Shown here: in pieces, positions 18,186 through 28,228 of the stretch
How the letters are laid out: each line of letters opens with the position of its first letter
How positions within the stretch are numbered: the first letter of the stretch is position 1
Source: a virus
DNA: 61,161 nt
Strand: one strand, 5' to 3'
IMG/VR virus record: IMGVR_UViG_3300050343_000157
Coordinates: 1 to 61,161 of that record
The notes under the pieces: generated by a model
What the model was told of the DNA's origin: nothing
Database searches by the model: none
The model's input: the letters and a program-made list of their open reading frames with translations, nothing else
Position numbers and translations under genes: made by a program

Positions 18186-21100
18186 CTAAGGACCACTGCA
18201 GCTGACGGGTTGTATATCTTGCACTTCACCAGCTGCCCCGCCTACTACACGAGCTACTGTTCTAATGCTAGTACTATTATTAATACCAATTATTATATAG
18301 CCACCATATGTATTACCTAATGTTCCATTGCTATAGCTTTCGTATATTACATCATTTGCTTCAATTCCAGAAGATTGTGATGCATTAACATTTGAGTCTC
18401 TTACGATAAAAAATTGTTGTGAGGTAGTTGTTGTACATATAGACGGAAAATTAGGAGTGTGTAAATAACTTGAAGTACCTTGGGGGCTAATTTCAACATC
18501 AACATGGCCAGTCGCAGTTAAGGGATTTGCAGAATTTACGTTGTCGGAAACTTGTATATTTATTCTATATGTATCGCCAATATCACTAATTGGAAATGCC
18601 GATGAATTTGATAACACACCTGTGCTGCTATTTATACTAAATGGATGTGAAGACTGCGTGGTGCCTCCTTTTGTAACAGATGTAATAGAAAAATCTAAAT
18701 CTGAAGTATTTTGGGGTGTTGTATCATCGTGACTTCCATTTTCAGCATTAACATTAAAAAAGTCATATATTTTATAGTGAGTTAATGTTGTGGTTGCATT
18801 CAAATTAGTAAAGAATGGAGCAACATTATTTAAAGTTATAGTTAACTTATTATTTGTATTGGAATAAATGTTACTAGCGCCGTCTTCGGCTTGTAATTCT
18901 ACATAATATTCAGTAGCGCCTAAATTATAATAAAATTTTTCTTGTGCAACTCTTAAATTATTATTAGCTGTATTTATATCGAACCATGTTGTTCTATTAA
19001 CTCCATCGCTATCATACACGGAAAGTAATGTAAAGGTTATACCGCTCATTAAAGAGGGTGCAGAGTTATAGGCTTGTAATTCTCCTATATCCGCATTTGC
19101 ATTTACATCTTCATTAAAAGTGCCGGTATATAACCCAGCAATTTTAATATCGGCAGGGCCATCATTACCAGAGATTATTTCAGCATTTAATTCTGGAACC
19201 AAACCGCTTGTGGATGTTTCATAATATATGTTTAAAGCAGACTCTACCGGTTTTGTTTCCCAAATACTTATGCTATTTTTACTAGTACTATAAGAATTTT
19301 TTATTTCAGCTACTAATGGATTTTTTGATGAATCATAAATATCACCCCTTACCTCGCCGGGTTTATTATTTGAAGTAATAGCACCACTGACATATTCACG
19401 CCCTTCTAAAACAATTCCTTGATCTTTTGCGGTCCCAATGCTAATAACATCATAAATATTATCATCTTTCATTGTATATGTTGGATTACTGCCACTAACA
19501 CTAACTAGCTTTGGATAAATTCCAGCTATTGAACCACTAACCCCCTCTTCGGTACTATTTGTTATGTCTCTAGGTATTTTATTTATATTGTCCCCGTGCA
19601 AAACTACCCAAGTTCTTGAATCATCTGCTGAATATGTTAAATTCCCTATGCCATCAAGTATCTTATCTCCAGCAGCTGGAAAACCACCTTTTAAGCCGGG
19701 AGCGTAAACAGTATAATAATCTTGCTCTGTTTGTTTTACTACCACTTTCCAAGAATACCATCCAAATATATTACTTAAACTGTATGAATTAGGTATTTGT
19801 GAATTAAAACTTATTCTTAGTGCATCTCCTGGCCAGTTTTGTGATTGGAAATTATTATTTTTAGCGTCTACCGTTATAGAAGCTTTATCAGGGTCTGTTG
19901 GCAAAATAACACTTGATTGTCTACCAAATTTATCTGATAAAACTAAACCTATTTGATATGTTCTTCTTTGCTTTATAGTATTATAAGGATATTGAATATG
20001 GTATTTTTGTACTGGGTTTGTACTTAATGTATTTCCTTTTGGCCCTATACTCGCAGAAAAATCTATAGCCGGCAAATTGTAATTTTGCTCAAAATTTCCA
20101 TATACAAGTCTATTGCCTGTTAATTCTTGTGCTTTTGCTTTTAAAGGAACATTATCATAAACTCTCGTTAATTGTTGTTCTGTTAAAACCTTATATGGCA
20201 ATGTGGATTTATATACATATGAAAATACGCCATTAGAATCTATAATATTATTGGCATTATTTAAATTATAATCTATTATATCAATTGTATCCACAGCTTT
20301 TATAGTGGTAGAATCAGAATCTTTATATAATATTTCAATTTTATCAATTTCAAAATTATTTTTTGGAGTAGCCGAAGGCATATTAATTTTTAATTGGATC
20401 TGAATGGCATCATTAACCATAGGCTCTAATTCGGTAGATTTTAAAGCTTCTTTTAGCTGATCTACTGTCAACCCCCCATTCTCATAGTCCGCATAACTAT
20501 CATTATATAATTTAGGCATAAAACAATGCTGCGTAAAAGGGGATATTAATGAATACTCTCCATCTACAAATTTAAATCTATATGCAAATCTAACAAACTC
20601 TTCTTTTAAATGATCCTTGTTTGATTCGAAAGTAAGTGTAGTATTTGCTGATATATTTACTGTTGTATCTATTTCTAAAGCTGTTCCGCTAATAGCAGAT
20701 ACCGTAACTCCATTGGGGGAACCAGACCATGTTACAACTTGTCCAGCATAAATATCATTATTTTCAGCTGTTAAAGTTATGTTTTTAGATGGGCCATTCA
20801 AGGAAATGCCATCCTGCTCTGTTTTAGCAACTTGCATTCCCGTTAATGTATCATCGCTATTAAATACAAAAGGCGGCGAAAATGGATAATATTTAGCTAC
20901 TGATATTTTATCTTCATTATCATAATAACTTGTATTACCAATAGCTGTTGTAACATTTATTTTTCTAGGCTGATTTCTATTATCTGTCCAAAACAATAGG
21001 TCATCAATCATATTTACACCTGTTATTAAATTATTTACATTAAAATTTAAAAAGCTGCCTTGCACTATAGCTATAGGCGAGCTAGAAGTAAAATTACGGT

Positions 21101-21488
21101 CTTCTCCTCCGCTTACGCTTGCTCCTAAATTTATTTCTATAGGATTAACAGAAGTATCGTAATAATAAATAGCATCTTTAGCATTATTATTTAATCCTTT
21201 TACAAAATAAAATATTCTATTTGAAACGTCAGTATGCGGTTCAATAGAATTTCTTTTGGTTTCTTGTTCTACATAATAACCTATAACAGTGCCTTCAAAA
21301 CCAGAAGGTATACTTGAATTACCAACCTTTAGATTGCCTTTTACATTTTGAACAACACCAACGTCAGAGCCTGCAGATTTGCTTATATGTATATTCTGCG
21401 CGTGTCTGTATTCACCAGATGGCAATATTCGCGCGTCTAAATCTTTATTCATTCTGCCTTTTAAAAAGGCTTGCTTAGTTTCTGGCAT
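18186..21488 (-). CDS. Large tail nozzle/muzzle-type protein with cadherin-like insert, 1100 aa
   Basis: The N-terminus (KGRMNKDLDARILPSGEYRH, then AQNIHISKS.GSDVG) is the hallmark of a large tail protein widespread in T7-like, crAss-like and marine podoviruses, predicted to form the nozzle below the ring proteins. The middle has FGWYSWKVVVKQTEQDYYTV and INKIPRDIT, also diagnostic. About residues 800-1030 look like two cadherin/Ig-like beta-sandwiches (WFDINTANNNL; ITLNNVAPFF; FSINSSTGVLSN), often involved in adhesion. The C-terminus is a short Gly/Ser/Cys-rich domain. Full-length relatives continue into the NWHIEESRI module that here is in the next, broken ORFs. Confidence 0.78.
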   Translation of the reverse strand: MPETKQAFLKGRMNKDLDARILPSGEYRHAQNIHISKSAGSDVGVVQNVKGNLKVGNSSIPSGFEGTVIGYYVEQETKRNSIEPHTDVSNRIFYFVKGLNNNAKDAIYYYDTSVNPIEINLGASVSGGEDRNFTSSSPIAIVQGSFLNFNVNNLITGVNMIDDLLFWTDNRNQPRKINVTTAIGNTSYYDNEDKISVAKYYPFSPPFVFNSDDTLTGMQVAKTEQDGISLNGPSKNITLTAENNDIYAGQVVTWSGSPNGVTVSAISGTALEIDTTVNISANTTLTFESNKDHLKEEFVRFAYRFKFVDGEYSLISPFTQHCFMPKLYNDSYADYENGGLTVDQLKEALKSTELEPMVNDAIQIQLKINMPSATPKNNFEIDKIEILYKDSDSTTIKAVDTIDIIDYNLNNANNIIDSNGVFSYVYKSTLPYKVLTEQQLTRVYDNVPLKAKAQELTGNRLVYGNFEQNYNLPAIDFSASIGPKGNTLSTNPVQKYHIQYPYNTIKQRRTYQIGLVLSDKFGRQSSVILPTDPDKASITVDAKNNNFQSQNWPGDALRISFNSQIPNSYSLSNIFGWYSWKVVVKQTEQDYYTVYAPGLKGGFPAAGDKILDGIGNLTYSADDSRTWVVLHGDNINKIPRDITNSTEEGVSGSIAGIYPKLVSVSGSNPTYTMKDDNIYDVISIGTAKDQGIVLEGREYVSGAITSNNKPGEVRGDIYDSSKNPLVAEIKNSYSTSKNSISIWETKPVESALNIYYETSTSGLVPELNAEIISGNDGPADIKIAGLYTGTFNEDVNANADIGELQAYNSAPSLMSGITFTLLSVYDSDGVNRTTWFDINTANNNLRVAQEKFYYNLGATEYYVELQAEDGASNIYSNTNNKLTITLNNVAPFFTNLNATTTLTHYKIYDFFNVNAENGSHDDTTPQNTSDLDFSITSVTKGGTTQSSHPFSINSSTGVLSNSSAFPISDIGDTYRINIQVSDNVNSANPLTATGHVDVEISPQGTSSYLHTPNFPSICTTTTSQQFFIVRDSNVNASQSSGIEANDVIYESYSNGTLGNTYGGYIIIGINNSTSIRTVARVVGGAAGEVQDIQPVSCSGP

Positions 21489-21491
21489 GTA

Positions 21492-22640
21492 TTAGTGTTT
21501 AATAAATTTTGATTTACCTCTCATTACTTGTTCTAATTCGGCAATTTTAAGACTCGATAATCTTAATTTAGCATTTCTTGTTGCTGCTCTTCTTTCTTTT
21601 CTAAATCTATTTATAATATATTCCGGAAAATCAACTCTAGAACTGGCTACAGCATATGTTATGTATTTATACATAGCGTCTTCTGCAAATTTGTGTACTT
21701 GCATTTCATCATCTGTTCCTAACCCGTCTGAAACATATTTTAATGTTACAACTTGACCTGCTAGTTCACTTGAAAAACTAATTTTACCATTTGCTTCATC
21801 TATTAAGAATATACCGTTTTGTTGCGTAGTTTCTGGATTTAGCCCTTGTCTTCCACCATAAGAAGTTATTTTTTGTAACCCAGAGTGGGCATCATAAGTT
21901 ACGTCTTCGTCAGCAAAGTTACCCGATATTTTTCTATTATCAAAATCCGTAAATCTTTCGTCAGTCACAGATGAACCTGTTAATAATGATCCATCAGCGT
22001 CATAAATGTATTTATAATCATCATCTTGAAGAATTGATTCAGAAGGTTTTGAAGTATATCTTCCAGGGTATATTATATGTTCAATACCAGCGCCATCTAC
22101 AAAAGACATTCTAACGTAGTGAACGTAGTCTTGGGGCATCGGCATGGATAAACTAGGTCCAATCTCTATTTCCTGTATTTTTTCAGTTCTTGAAACGTCA
22201 TAACTAAATTCCTGAACGCCTCTTTTTGCGTGGAATATTACATCGGTTCTTTTAACACTAGGTATTAATTTACCTCCACCAACATAAGCAACCAAATAAT
22301 TGTTAACTAAATCATTCAAAGAAATGTATCTGTAACCGCCAAATTTTTCGGCTTTGCCAAACTCTTTTACTTCAATTATCAATCCGCTTACAGGGGCACC
22401 ACTATTTTCTAGTACATCACTGTTTTTTGAGTTTCCTGTAAATGTTAAAATTGGTGAGGAATAATTATAGTTAGCTGTATTTATTTCTTTACCGTTTACA
22501 AATATTTGTATTTTTGATTTTGCATCAGGTAAAGTTGAAAAATACGCGTTTGATAATGTGAAAGCTGTAGTGCTACCGTTTCCAGTAAAACTTTGCGATC
22601 GATTATAATAAGCCTGTTGTGTTACGTTTATTAACCCCAT
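21492..22640 (-). CDS. Ring/collar tail protein, long paralogue B2
   Basis: 382 residues. The N-terminal 95 residues (QSFTGNGSTTAFTLSNAYFS) form a beta-rich extra domain. From about residue 100, LNDLVNNYLVAYVGGGKLIP, SVKRTDVIFHAKRGVQEFSY aligns with the whole of the 191-residue protein at 23387-23962. C-terminal LRLSSLKIAELEQVMRGK is helical. It is the second copy of a duplicated two-gene unit and is read just upstream of the nozzle gene, as expected for proteins building the ring stack between portal and nozzle. Confidence 0.72.
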   Translation of the reverse strand: MGLINVTQQAYYNRSQSFTGNGSTTAFTLSNAYFSTLPDAKSKIQIFVNGKEINTANYNYSSPILTFTGNSKNSDVLENSGAPVSGLIIEVKEFGKAEKFGGYRYISLNDLVNNYLVAYVGGGKLIPSVKRTDVIFHAKRGVQEFSYDVSRTEKIQEIEIGPSLSMPMPQDYVHYVRMSFVDGAGIEHIIYPGRYTSKPSESILQDDDYKYIYDADGSLLTGSSVTDERFTDFDNRKISGNFADEDVTYDAHSGLQKITSYGGRQGLNPETTQQNGIFLIDEANGKISFSSELAGQVVTLKYVSDGLGTDDEMQVHKFAEDAMYKYITYAVASSRVDFPEYIINRFRKERRAATRNAKLRLSSLKIAELEQVMRGKSKFIKH

Positions 22641-22643
22641 TTA

Positions 22644-23375
22644 TTATGAATTTTCTAATTGTATTGTTTTATTTTCTTCAGCATTAACAGCCTGCACAAC
22701 AGCAGGATCAGAAATGACTAAACCTGCATATTTTAATATACCTAATATTAATTGCACTCTATCTGAGCTATGTAAAGTAAAATCTTGTTTTCCGGTAGTT
22801 GGTGTAACACCACTTCCCGTGTTTGCTTCTGAAAAAGTTAAAGCACCAGTGTTATTGTCCGAAATATATCCCCAAACAGGATCTAATGGTGTTTTTATGT
22901 ATTCTATACTTAAATCACCAGTTAAGACTGGTTTAATAACAAACTTTTCATTTGTTTGATAATATACTGGAAATGAAGATGAAGGTGCTGCGTATGAAGA
23001 AGATAATAAGTAAGATAAGTTTTTCTTATTTACTTTTTCTATTTGTTTTAATTTATCTATTGTTGTAATGTCTATTACTTTATATAAATCAGATGGGATA
23101 GTCAGTTCACTAGACGATAAAGTTGAATTTTGAACTTTATAAAATGGATCTATTTTTTCTTCTATTTTTTGAGGTATGTTACCGTATTGTTCAACGCCTC
23201 TTCCCGAGTTGTGTTTTACTACAGATCTATTGTAATCATAAAAATGCTGGTCTAGTATATCAAGTTGAACCTGAGCACCTATTTTATTAAACTGTTCAGG
23301 TGTTAAAAAACCTCTCGATTCTTTATTTAATATTGATAATACTGTTTTGTATACTTTATCAACTGATATTGCCAT
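22644..23375 (-). CDS. Ring/collar tail protein, paralogue A2
   Basis: 243 residues. The opening (SVDKVYKTVLSILNKESRGF, then LTPEQFNKIGAQVQLDILDQHF) is clearly related to that of the gene at 23969-24688, with the same spacing of VYK..L, RG.LTP, F.K, AQ.Q and Q.F. The rest is beta-rich and ends in a small helical tail (NAEENKTIQLENS). In the order A1-B1-A2-B2 it starts the second copy. Likely a tail ring component below the portal. Confidence 0.72.
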   Translation of the reverse strand: MAISVDKVYKTVLSILNKESRGFLTPEQFNKIGAQVQLDILDQHFYDYNRSVVKHNSGRGVEQYGNIPQKIEEKIDPFYKVQNSTLSSSELTIPSDLYKVIDITTIDKLKQIEKVNKKNLSYLLSSSYAAPSSSFPVYYQTNEKFVIKPVLTGDLSIEYIKTPLDPVWGYISDNNTGALTFSEANTGSGVTPTTGKQDFTLHSSDRVQLILGILKYAGLVISDPAVVQAVNAEENKTIQLENS

Positions 23376-23386
23376 ATTTTTTTGTT

Positions 23387-23962
23387 TTAAGAAAAATTAG
23401 TAAATACTAATCTTGACTTAGCTTTTTCTAATTTATCAATTTTTTCTATTAATAATCTTTGTAATGTATTAATATTCGTATTTTCTCTATTGCCTAATAT
23501 TGCATAAACCATACAAGCATACATTGCTTCTTCCGCTAATTTAGGAATTGCTGCTGTTTCATCTGTGGTAAGTGCATTCGATAAATAATCAAACGCTAAA
23601 GTGTCGGTTGAATCTCCTGCGTTAAACTTTACCGTTTTAGCTGTATAATCTGGATAATATGTTCCTTGCGCGGGTGATGACGATGAAGACTCTGTAAATT
23701 CAGTACCATCAACTGTAACTTTTATTATAGCCACTAAATCAGCTGGAAAGCTATATATGTATGGGCTGCCAGGCACATCAGTTGTATCGGTCATTTGGCT
23801 TTTTAAAGTTTCATAAGCAAACTCTTGTAAGCATCGTCGAGCGTGAAACACTATTTCTGTTCTTTTTGTATCAGGTATTATTTTGCCTGGACCAGTGTAT
23901 GATATTATAAAGTTATTTACGATGTCATTTACTGTTATGAAAGCGTTACTTAAATTTGCCAT
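23387..23962 (-). CDS. Ring/collar tail protein, short paralogue B1
   Basis: 191 residues: VNDIVNNFIISYTGPGKIIP, DTKRTEIVFHARRCLQEFAY, then a beta-rich centre and a helical C-terminus (LIEKIDKLEKAKSRLV). Same core as residues about 100-380 of the 382-residue protein but without its N-terminal domain. The DIVNNF.I.Y.G.GK.IP.TKR pattern is one I associate with tail-tube or ring proteins of marine and crAss-like phages. Separated by 6 bases from A1. Confidence 0.72.
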   Translation of the reverse strand: MANLSNAFITVNDIVNNFIISYTGPGKIIPDTKRTEIVFHARRCLQEFAYETLKSQMTDTTDVPGSPYIYSFPADLVAIIKVTVDGTEFTESSSSSPAQGTYYPDYTAKTVKFNAGDSTDTLAFDYLSNALTTDETAAIPKLAEEAMYACMVYAILGNRENTNINTLQRLLIEKIDKLEKAKSRLVFTNFS

Positions 23963-23968
23963 TATTTA

Positions 23969-24688
23969 TTATTTTTTATTGTCTACTATTATTTGTTGCT
24001 CTTTTTGTGCTGCTATAGATAGTGCTAACTGATCTTTAGTCATAACACCAGCATAACCTAATATTTTATTTATTAGTAAAGGTTGATCAGATTTATGTAT
24101 TTCAAAGTCTATTGATTTTGAAGAGTCATAAATATAGTTACCTAAATTTGGCTCTATATCAAATCCCCATTTTGGATCAGCTGGAAAAGCTAAGAAATTA
24201 ACTTGAGGCGTTCCTGTTAATCCCGCTGGATAAAATGTTATAGTTCCATTCTCATAAGTATAAACTGGATAGTGTGCCGTAGGTGCTGTTAAGGGAGATG
24301 CGTTAACAGTATAAATATCTTGTTGTTGTATTCTTTGTGCTTCTCTCCCAACGCCACCAACTGTAAAAATAACAGATCCAAGCTCATTAACACCAGTGAG
24401 TTGAGAACTACTTACGGTTGTTAAACCATTAACTATCGTTGTAGTTTTTAATTCATTTTTTTTGAATATCTGAATTTTTTCATCGAGCAAAGACATCCTG
24501 TCTGCATAAGCTAATGAAGTTTGAGGCATTCTCAATAATTGATTTAAATCATCAAAATACTGAGTGTAAATTTCTTGTTGTGCTTGAGCAGCGAGTTTGT
24601 CAAATTCGACTGGTGTAAGCACGCCTCTTTTTTCTTGTTGTAAAACAACTAACACCGCTTTGTAAACTGAGTTTATATTTATTGCCAT
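23969..24688 (-). CDS. Ring/collar tail protein, paralogue A1
   Basis: 239 residues: NINSVYKAVLVVLQQEKRGV, LTPVEFDKLAAQAQQEIYTQ, then beta-rich to SIAAQKEQQIIVDNKK. Paralogous to the 243-residue gene at 22644-23375. First gene of the tail-ring block after a hairpin that separates it from the capsid-side genes. Confidence 0.72.
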   Translation of the reverse strand: MAININSVYKAVLVVLQQEKRGVLTPVEFDKLAAQAQQEIYTQYFDDLNQLLRMPQTSLAYADRMSLLDEKIQIFKKNELKTTTIVNGLTTVSSSQLTGVNELGSVIFTVGGVGREAQRIQQQDIYTVNASPLTAPTAHYPVYTYENGTITFYPAGLTGTPQVNFLAFPADPKWGFDIEPNLGNYIYDSSKSIDFEIHKSDQPLLINKILGYAGVMTKDQLALSIAAQKEQQIIVDNKK

Positions 24689-24710
24689 AATTTTTATTTA
24701 TAATGATTAA

Positions 24711-24725
24711 GCCGCATATAGCGGC
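24711..24725 (-). terminator. Hairpin between capsid-side and tail-ring genes
   Basis: GCCGC (24711-24715) pairs with GCGGC (24721-24725) around ATATA. It lies in the 53-base gap downstream, on the - strand, of the 251-residue gene and is followed by an A/T-rich stretch. A GC-rich stem in this AT-rich genome suggests a partial terminator or an RNA-processing site that lowers expression of tail genes relative to capsid genes. Confidence 0.55.
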
Positions 24726-24741
24726 CCAACCACTATTTACT

Positions 24742-25497
24742 TTATTTTAACTTTTTTTCAACTGTTTGATAAACTTCAATACCTTCATCGGTTTTAAAGT
24801 ATGCTGCTAATGCTGAATACGGATTTTCGTCAAATGGAACTGTTATAAGTTTTCTATCATTAGATGTCCATTTAAAAGTTCTTTGATCGCTTGATAATGA
24901 AATAATACCATTTTCAACGGCTTTTATACCAATGTTTCTAATATTAATGTTTTCATCATTCGCTAATTCTAAGAACAATTCTGGGTTGCTTCTTGCAAAT
25001 AATAATAAATCCCTTTTAAGCTCCTTAGAAGTCATCTTAGATACCTTATCGCCAAGCTCTGTTCGTAATATTGCTTCAGCTTGATCTACTTCTATACCTT
25101 GTGCGGTAGTTAATGCTTCTATTTCGTATTCAATAGCGTCTAAATCATCTTCAGCTTCTTTAACCGGATTGTATTCATAAAATTTTCTATTTAGATCCGG
25201 GTGCAATGCTAAAAATTTTTGTAATGTTTGTTTTTCTTTTGGAACAAATAATCTTCCATCTCTAAAAACAATTCTTGATAATCTTTCTGGGCCTTTCATT
25301 TCGTCAACAAATACTGTTTTTTGATTTTCACAGTATTTAATTTCTCTTTCATATCCCTTTTCTTCATCAAACCACAATATGCCTCTTGTTTTTACCATAA
25401 GAGCAATTGGTGATTCGTTTATTGATAATTGGTATAATTTATCTTTTATTTCCCATTTGGGTGCAACTTTAGTTGCTTTTTCTTTAATTTTTGCCAT
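24742..25497 (-). CDS. Capsid-adjacent conserved phage protein, 251 aa
   Basis: Follows the major capsid gene. Central WFDEEKGYEREIKYCENQKT and RDGRLFVPKEKQTLQKFLAL, then a helical region with repeated Glu/Ala and YSALAAYFKTDEG near the end. I recall relatives next to capsid genes in marine phages, where head-completion or decoration roles are suspected. No motif proves this. Bounded by hairpins on both sides. Confidence 0.5.
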   Translation of the reverse strand: MAKIKEKATKVAPKWEIKDKLYQLSINESPIALMVKTRGILWFDEEKGYEREIKYCENQKTVFVDEMKGPERLSRIVFRDGRLFVPKEKQTLQKFLALHPDLNRKFYEYNPVKEAEDDLDAIEYEIEALTTAQGIEVDQAEAILRTELGDKVSKMTSKELKRDLLLFARSNPELFLELANDENINIRNIGIKAVENGIISLSSDQRTFKWTSNDRKLITVPFDENPYSALAAYFKTDEGIEVYQTVEKKLK

Positions 25498-25530
25498 GAT
25501 ATAATATAATATAATTAATAAGAGTAATGA

Positions 25531-25557
25531 TTACCCCCGCTATTACAACGAGGGTAA
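25531..25557 (-). terminator. Hairpin downstream of the major capsid gene
   Basis: TTACCC (25531-25536) pairs with GGGTAA (25552-25557), with an inner CG/CG pair and a 9-base loop. It sits 16 bases beyond the capsid stop on the transcribed strand. Hairpins after capsid genes commonly act as leaky terminators or mRNA-stabilising ends that keep capsid expression high. Confidence 0.55.
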
Positions 25558-25572
25558 AAATTACATTAAAAT

Positions 25573-27000
25573 TTACGAGTCAAATCTCATAAAGTTATTC
25601 GCACCTTGTACTACTAAACATCTCTCTGATAGATAGTGAATTTCCATCTTGTCATCACCGATTGTCTGCGCTCCGCCGACTGAACCAGTTACCCAAGATT
25701 TTAATTTTCTATCATCAGCTTGAGAAGCTCTGTAACGTACGTGTAAGAATGGTCTTCTTACATTACTTCCTAAGTTTTGATCATATACTGAAGATGTTCC
25801 AGCAGGAATTAAAAGTCCTTTTAATCCACCAACTGAACCTCTTGTTGACTTGTCGTTTAAGTATTTCCAGTCAGTTTTGTAGAAGTCATAAGAACCTCTT
25901 CTGAAACCAGAAAATCCTAAATTTAATGCCATATCTTCAGAGTTGTTAAATACTCCAAATCCAAGACCTCCAGAAATATTTGGATTTAAACCAGCAAGTA
26001 AGTCGTCGATAACTAAGTTAGCGTCTCTATCTAAGAAAAGCATGTTCTCTTCAATAGCTCCTTGTTTGTCTAATTCCTTTAATACATCATCAAATTCAGA
26101 TAATACTGCTCCTGAATCAAATTGGTTAGTAGCAACGATTCCTCTTTCGCCAATAGCTGAAAGTAATCCTTGAGAACCATCTGGAATTTCTGAATCAGCA
26201 GAAGCTGCAGATTTTTCAGATTCAATTGCAATCATTTCTAAGTAGTCATCAAATCTCGCTTTTGTATCAGCAGAAGATTTTAAGTACCATAAGTATCCAG
26301 ACTCTCCGCCTTCACCACTTACTTGTACCCACCCGATTTGAGCAGTGTCAGATCCGTTGATTTCAAAGTGATCTTTGATAATCATTGGCTTGTTAGTGAA
26401 AGTTTTGAAACCTGGCTCTATTGAGTCAGTCATACTAGCAGATCCTTTTTTAAATTCAGAACCGTATACGAAAAACTTAATAGCTACAGCAGTGTCCCCA
26501 GCAACTAAAGTGTCTAAGTCATCAAAATTTTCGCCTCCATAAGGTTTTAATTTTAATGTGTTAGTAGCAGTTTCAACACCTTCTTTACAGAAAGCTTTTA
26601 CAACTACTGCACCAGCAGATCCTGTAATTTCAGCAACTACAGTAGCTCCTTTTCTTACAGCATGAGCTTCAGTAGCTCCACTATCGATTCCAGTTATTGA
26701 AGTTACAACACCATCTGTACAGTTAATAGTACCGTTGTAAGATAAGTGTAGTCTACCTTGCTCAGACCAGATAACTTGATCAGAAGACATTGGCATTTCT
26801 GCACTAATTTGTGAAAGGAATCCAGAAATAGTTCTGTTTCCGTATCTCTGTACTTCACTTTCGTAAAGCTCAGGTAGATATTGTTTAGCCCATCCGTCGT
26901 TTTGAATGTCTAAGTAAGATCCTGCAGTCGTCATTTTTGACGCTGCTGGAGTTAAAATACTGCCAGCTAATGGGCCAGCAAATGCATTGTTATTCGCCAT
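25573..27000 (-). CDS. Major capsid protein
   Basis: 475 residues. Identified by position (scaffold-like gene before it, portal and terminase further upstream), length and composition: an N-terminal Ala/Gly-rich arm, YLPELYESEVQRYGNRTISG and FLSQISAEMPMSSDQVIWSE near residue 60, a central beta-rich domain and VRRPFLHVRYRASQADDRKL near the end. The pattern recalls crAss-like and marine podovirus HK97-fold capsid proteins. Codon use is cleaner (fewer A/T-only third positions) than in flanking genes, as expected for a highly expressed protein. Flanked by a downstream hairpin. Confidence 0.8.
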   Translation of the reverse strand: MANNNAFAGPLAGSILTPAASKMTTAGSYLDIQNDGWAKQYLPELYESEVQRYGNRTISGFLSQISAEMPMSSDQVIWSEQGRLHLSYNGTINCTDGVVTSITGIDSGATEAHAVRKGATVVAEITGSAGAVVVKAFCKEGVETATNTLKLKPYGGENFDDLDTLVAGDTAVAIKFFVYGSEFKKGSASMTDSIEPGFKTFTNKPMIIKDHFEINGSDTAQIGWVQVSGEGGESGYLWYLKSSADTKARFDDYLEMIAIESEKSAASADSEIPDGSQGLLSAIGERGIVATNQFDSGAVLSEFDDVLKELDKQGAIEENMLFLDRDANLVIDDLLAGLNPNISGGLGFGVFNNSEDMALNLGFSGFRRGSYDFYKTDWKYLNDKSTRGSVGGLKGLLIPAGTSSVYDQNLGSNVRRPFLHVRYRASQADDRKLKSWVTGSVGGAQTIGDDKMEIHYLSERCLVVQGANNFMRFDS

Positions 27001-27019
27001 TTTAATTTTTTTTTGTTAA

Positions 27020-28228
27020 TTAATAATTCTTAAGTTTAAATTTTAGCTTAGAATTATCGTCCCCAGAAATAGCTTTTACTTTAATGCCTCCGGCTTCAAC
27101 ATATCCGCTAGATGTTTTCCTAGGATCCATGTTGATGTTTTTAGCTTCTGCACTTAATTGTTTAATTGCATCAGCTTTACCTTGTTCATAAAAATGGTTG
27201 GCTATTTTGTCGGGATTTGAAGCGGCAAATAAAGCTTTATGGTAACCTCCAGCGTCTTGTAACATTTTATTGTCACCGACATATTTATTGAAAACATTCA
27301 ATAAATCACTTTGAGTTTCCTTTACTTTGTTTACATCTTTAACATTAAACCTGTATTTCTTGTCTCCTACGTCAAAATTAAAACCTTTAAATTCTTGATT
27401 GAAAACTTTACTAGTTTGTTGTTGAAAATGTTGTGTTTGCTGCTTTAATAATTCTTCAGCCGATTGTTGCTCTTTATTGTATCTGTCGAAAAAATCAATA
27501 GCTTTTTGCTGTTCAGGAGCTAACTTAGAGCCCAACTTGACCTCTTTGTAATATTTCTCCTTAGTTTCATTTAAAAACTTATTGGCATTTGCGACTTCCT
27601 CTTTGAGAGCAAGTTTTTTTCTTTTAATGTCTCTCTCCTCATCAATTTCTTCGTCAAATGAAAATTTATCGTCTAATAAAAACGATATTTCATCATAACT
27701 TAAATGAGGTTTTGTTTGTTTGTAGTATTCTCTTAGTAAAGTATTTTCATCTACATTTGAGTAATCAGCGTTTAGTCTACTATAATCTTCAATACTACCA
27801 CCAGTTTCTTCCATAAACTTAACTAGATCTTGTATTCCTTCTGGTAAATTTATTTCTGGTTCCTTAATTTGCTCTGGCTGTTTATCTTCTACTAAAGGTT
27901 CTCCCCCTGTATTATTTTCAACCGGAGTTTTTTCTTCTTCTGTAATTTCTTCAATTACAGGTTCTTCTACTTTTTCTTGTTGTACTTCTTGCAGTTCCAC
28001 TTCGGCTTCTTCCCCATTTTTTTCATCTTCGCTGCTTCCGCGTAACACGCCATCTTCTGAGCTTTGTTCTTGAACGGCATCTTGTTCTTCTTTTTGATTG
28101 TTAACTTTGCCTAAATCTACAGTGTAATCACCCTGTTCATTAGTTGGTATTTTTTGCACCTCTGCTTCTTTTTCGGCAATAGACTTTTCTTCAACGTCTA
28201 AAGCCTCAACTTTAATGTTTTCTGACAT
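27020..28228 (-). CDS. Scaffolding-type protein
   Basis: 402 residues. The first 160 are extremely Glu-rich and low in complexity (EEVELQEVQQEKVEEPVIEE); the remainder is helical with Gln/Lys-rich coiled-coil (LLKQQTQHFQQQTSKVFNQE). An acidic, disordered N-terminus plus a helical C-terminus between portal and capsid genes is the usual signature of a phage scaffold. The C-terminal basic KLKFKLKNY could bind capsid protein. Confidence 0.72.
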   Translation of the reverse strand: MSENIKVEALDVEEKSIAEKEAEVQKIPTNEQGDYTVDLGKVNNQKEEQDAVQEQSSEDGVLRGSSEDEKNGEEAEVELQEVQQEKVEEPVIEEITEEEKTPVENNTGGEPLVEDKQPEQIKEPEINLPEGIQDLVKFMEETGGSIEDYSRLNADYSNVDENTLLREYYKQTKPHLSYDEISFLLDDKFSFDEEIDEERDIKRKKLALKEEVANANKFLNETKEKYYKEVKLGSKLAPEQQKAIDFFDRYNKEQQSAEELLKQQTQHFQQQTSKVFNQEFKGFNFDVGDKKYRFNVKDVNKVKETQSDLLNVFNKYVGDNKMLQDAGGYHKALFAASNPDKIANHFYEQGKADAIKQLSAEAKNINMDPRKTSSGYVEAGGIKVKAISGDDNSKLKFKLKNY

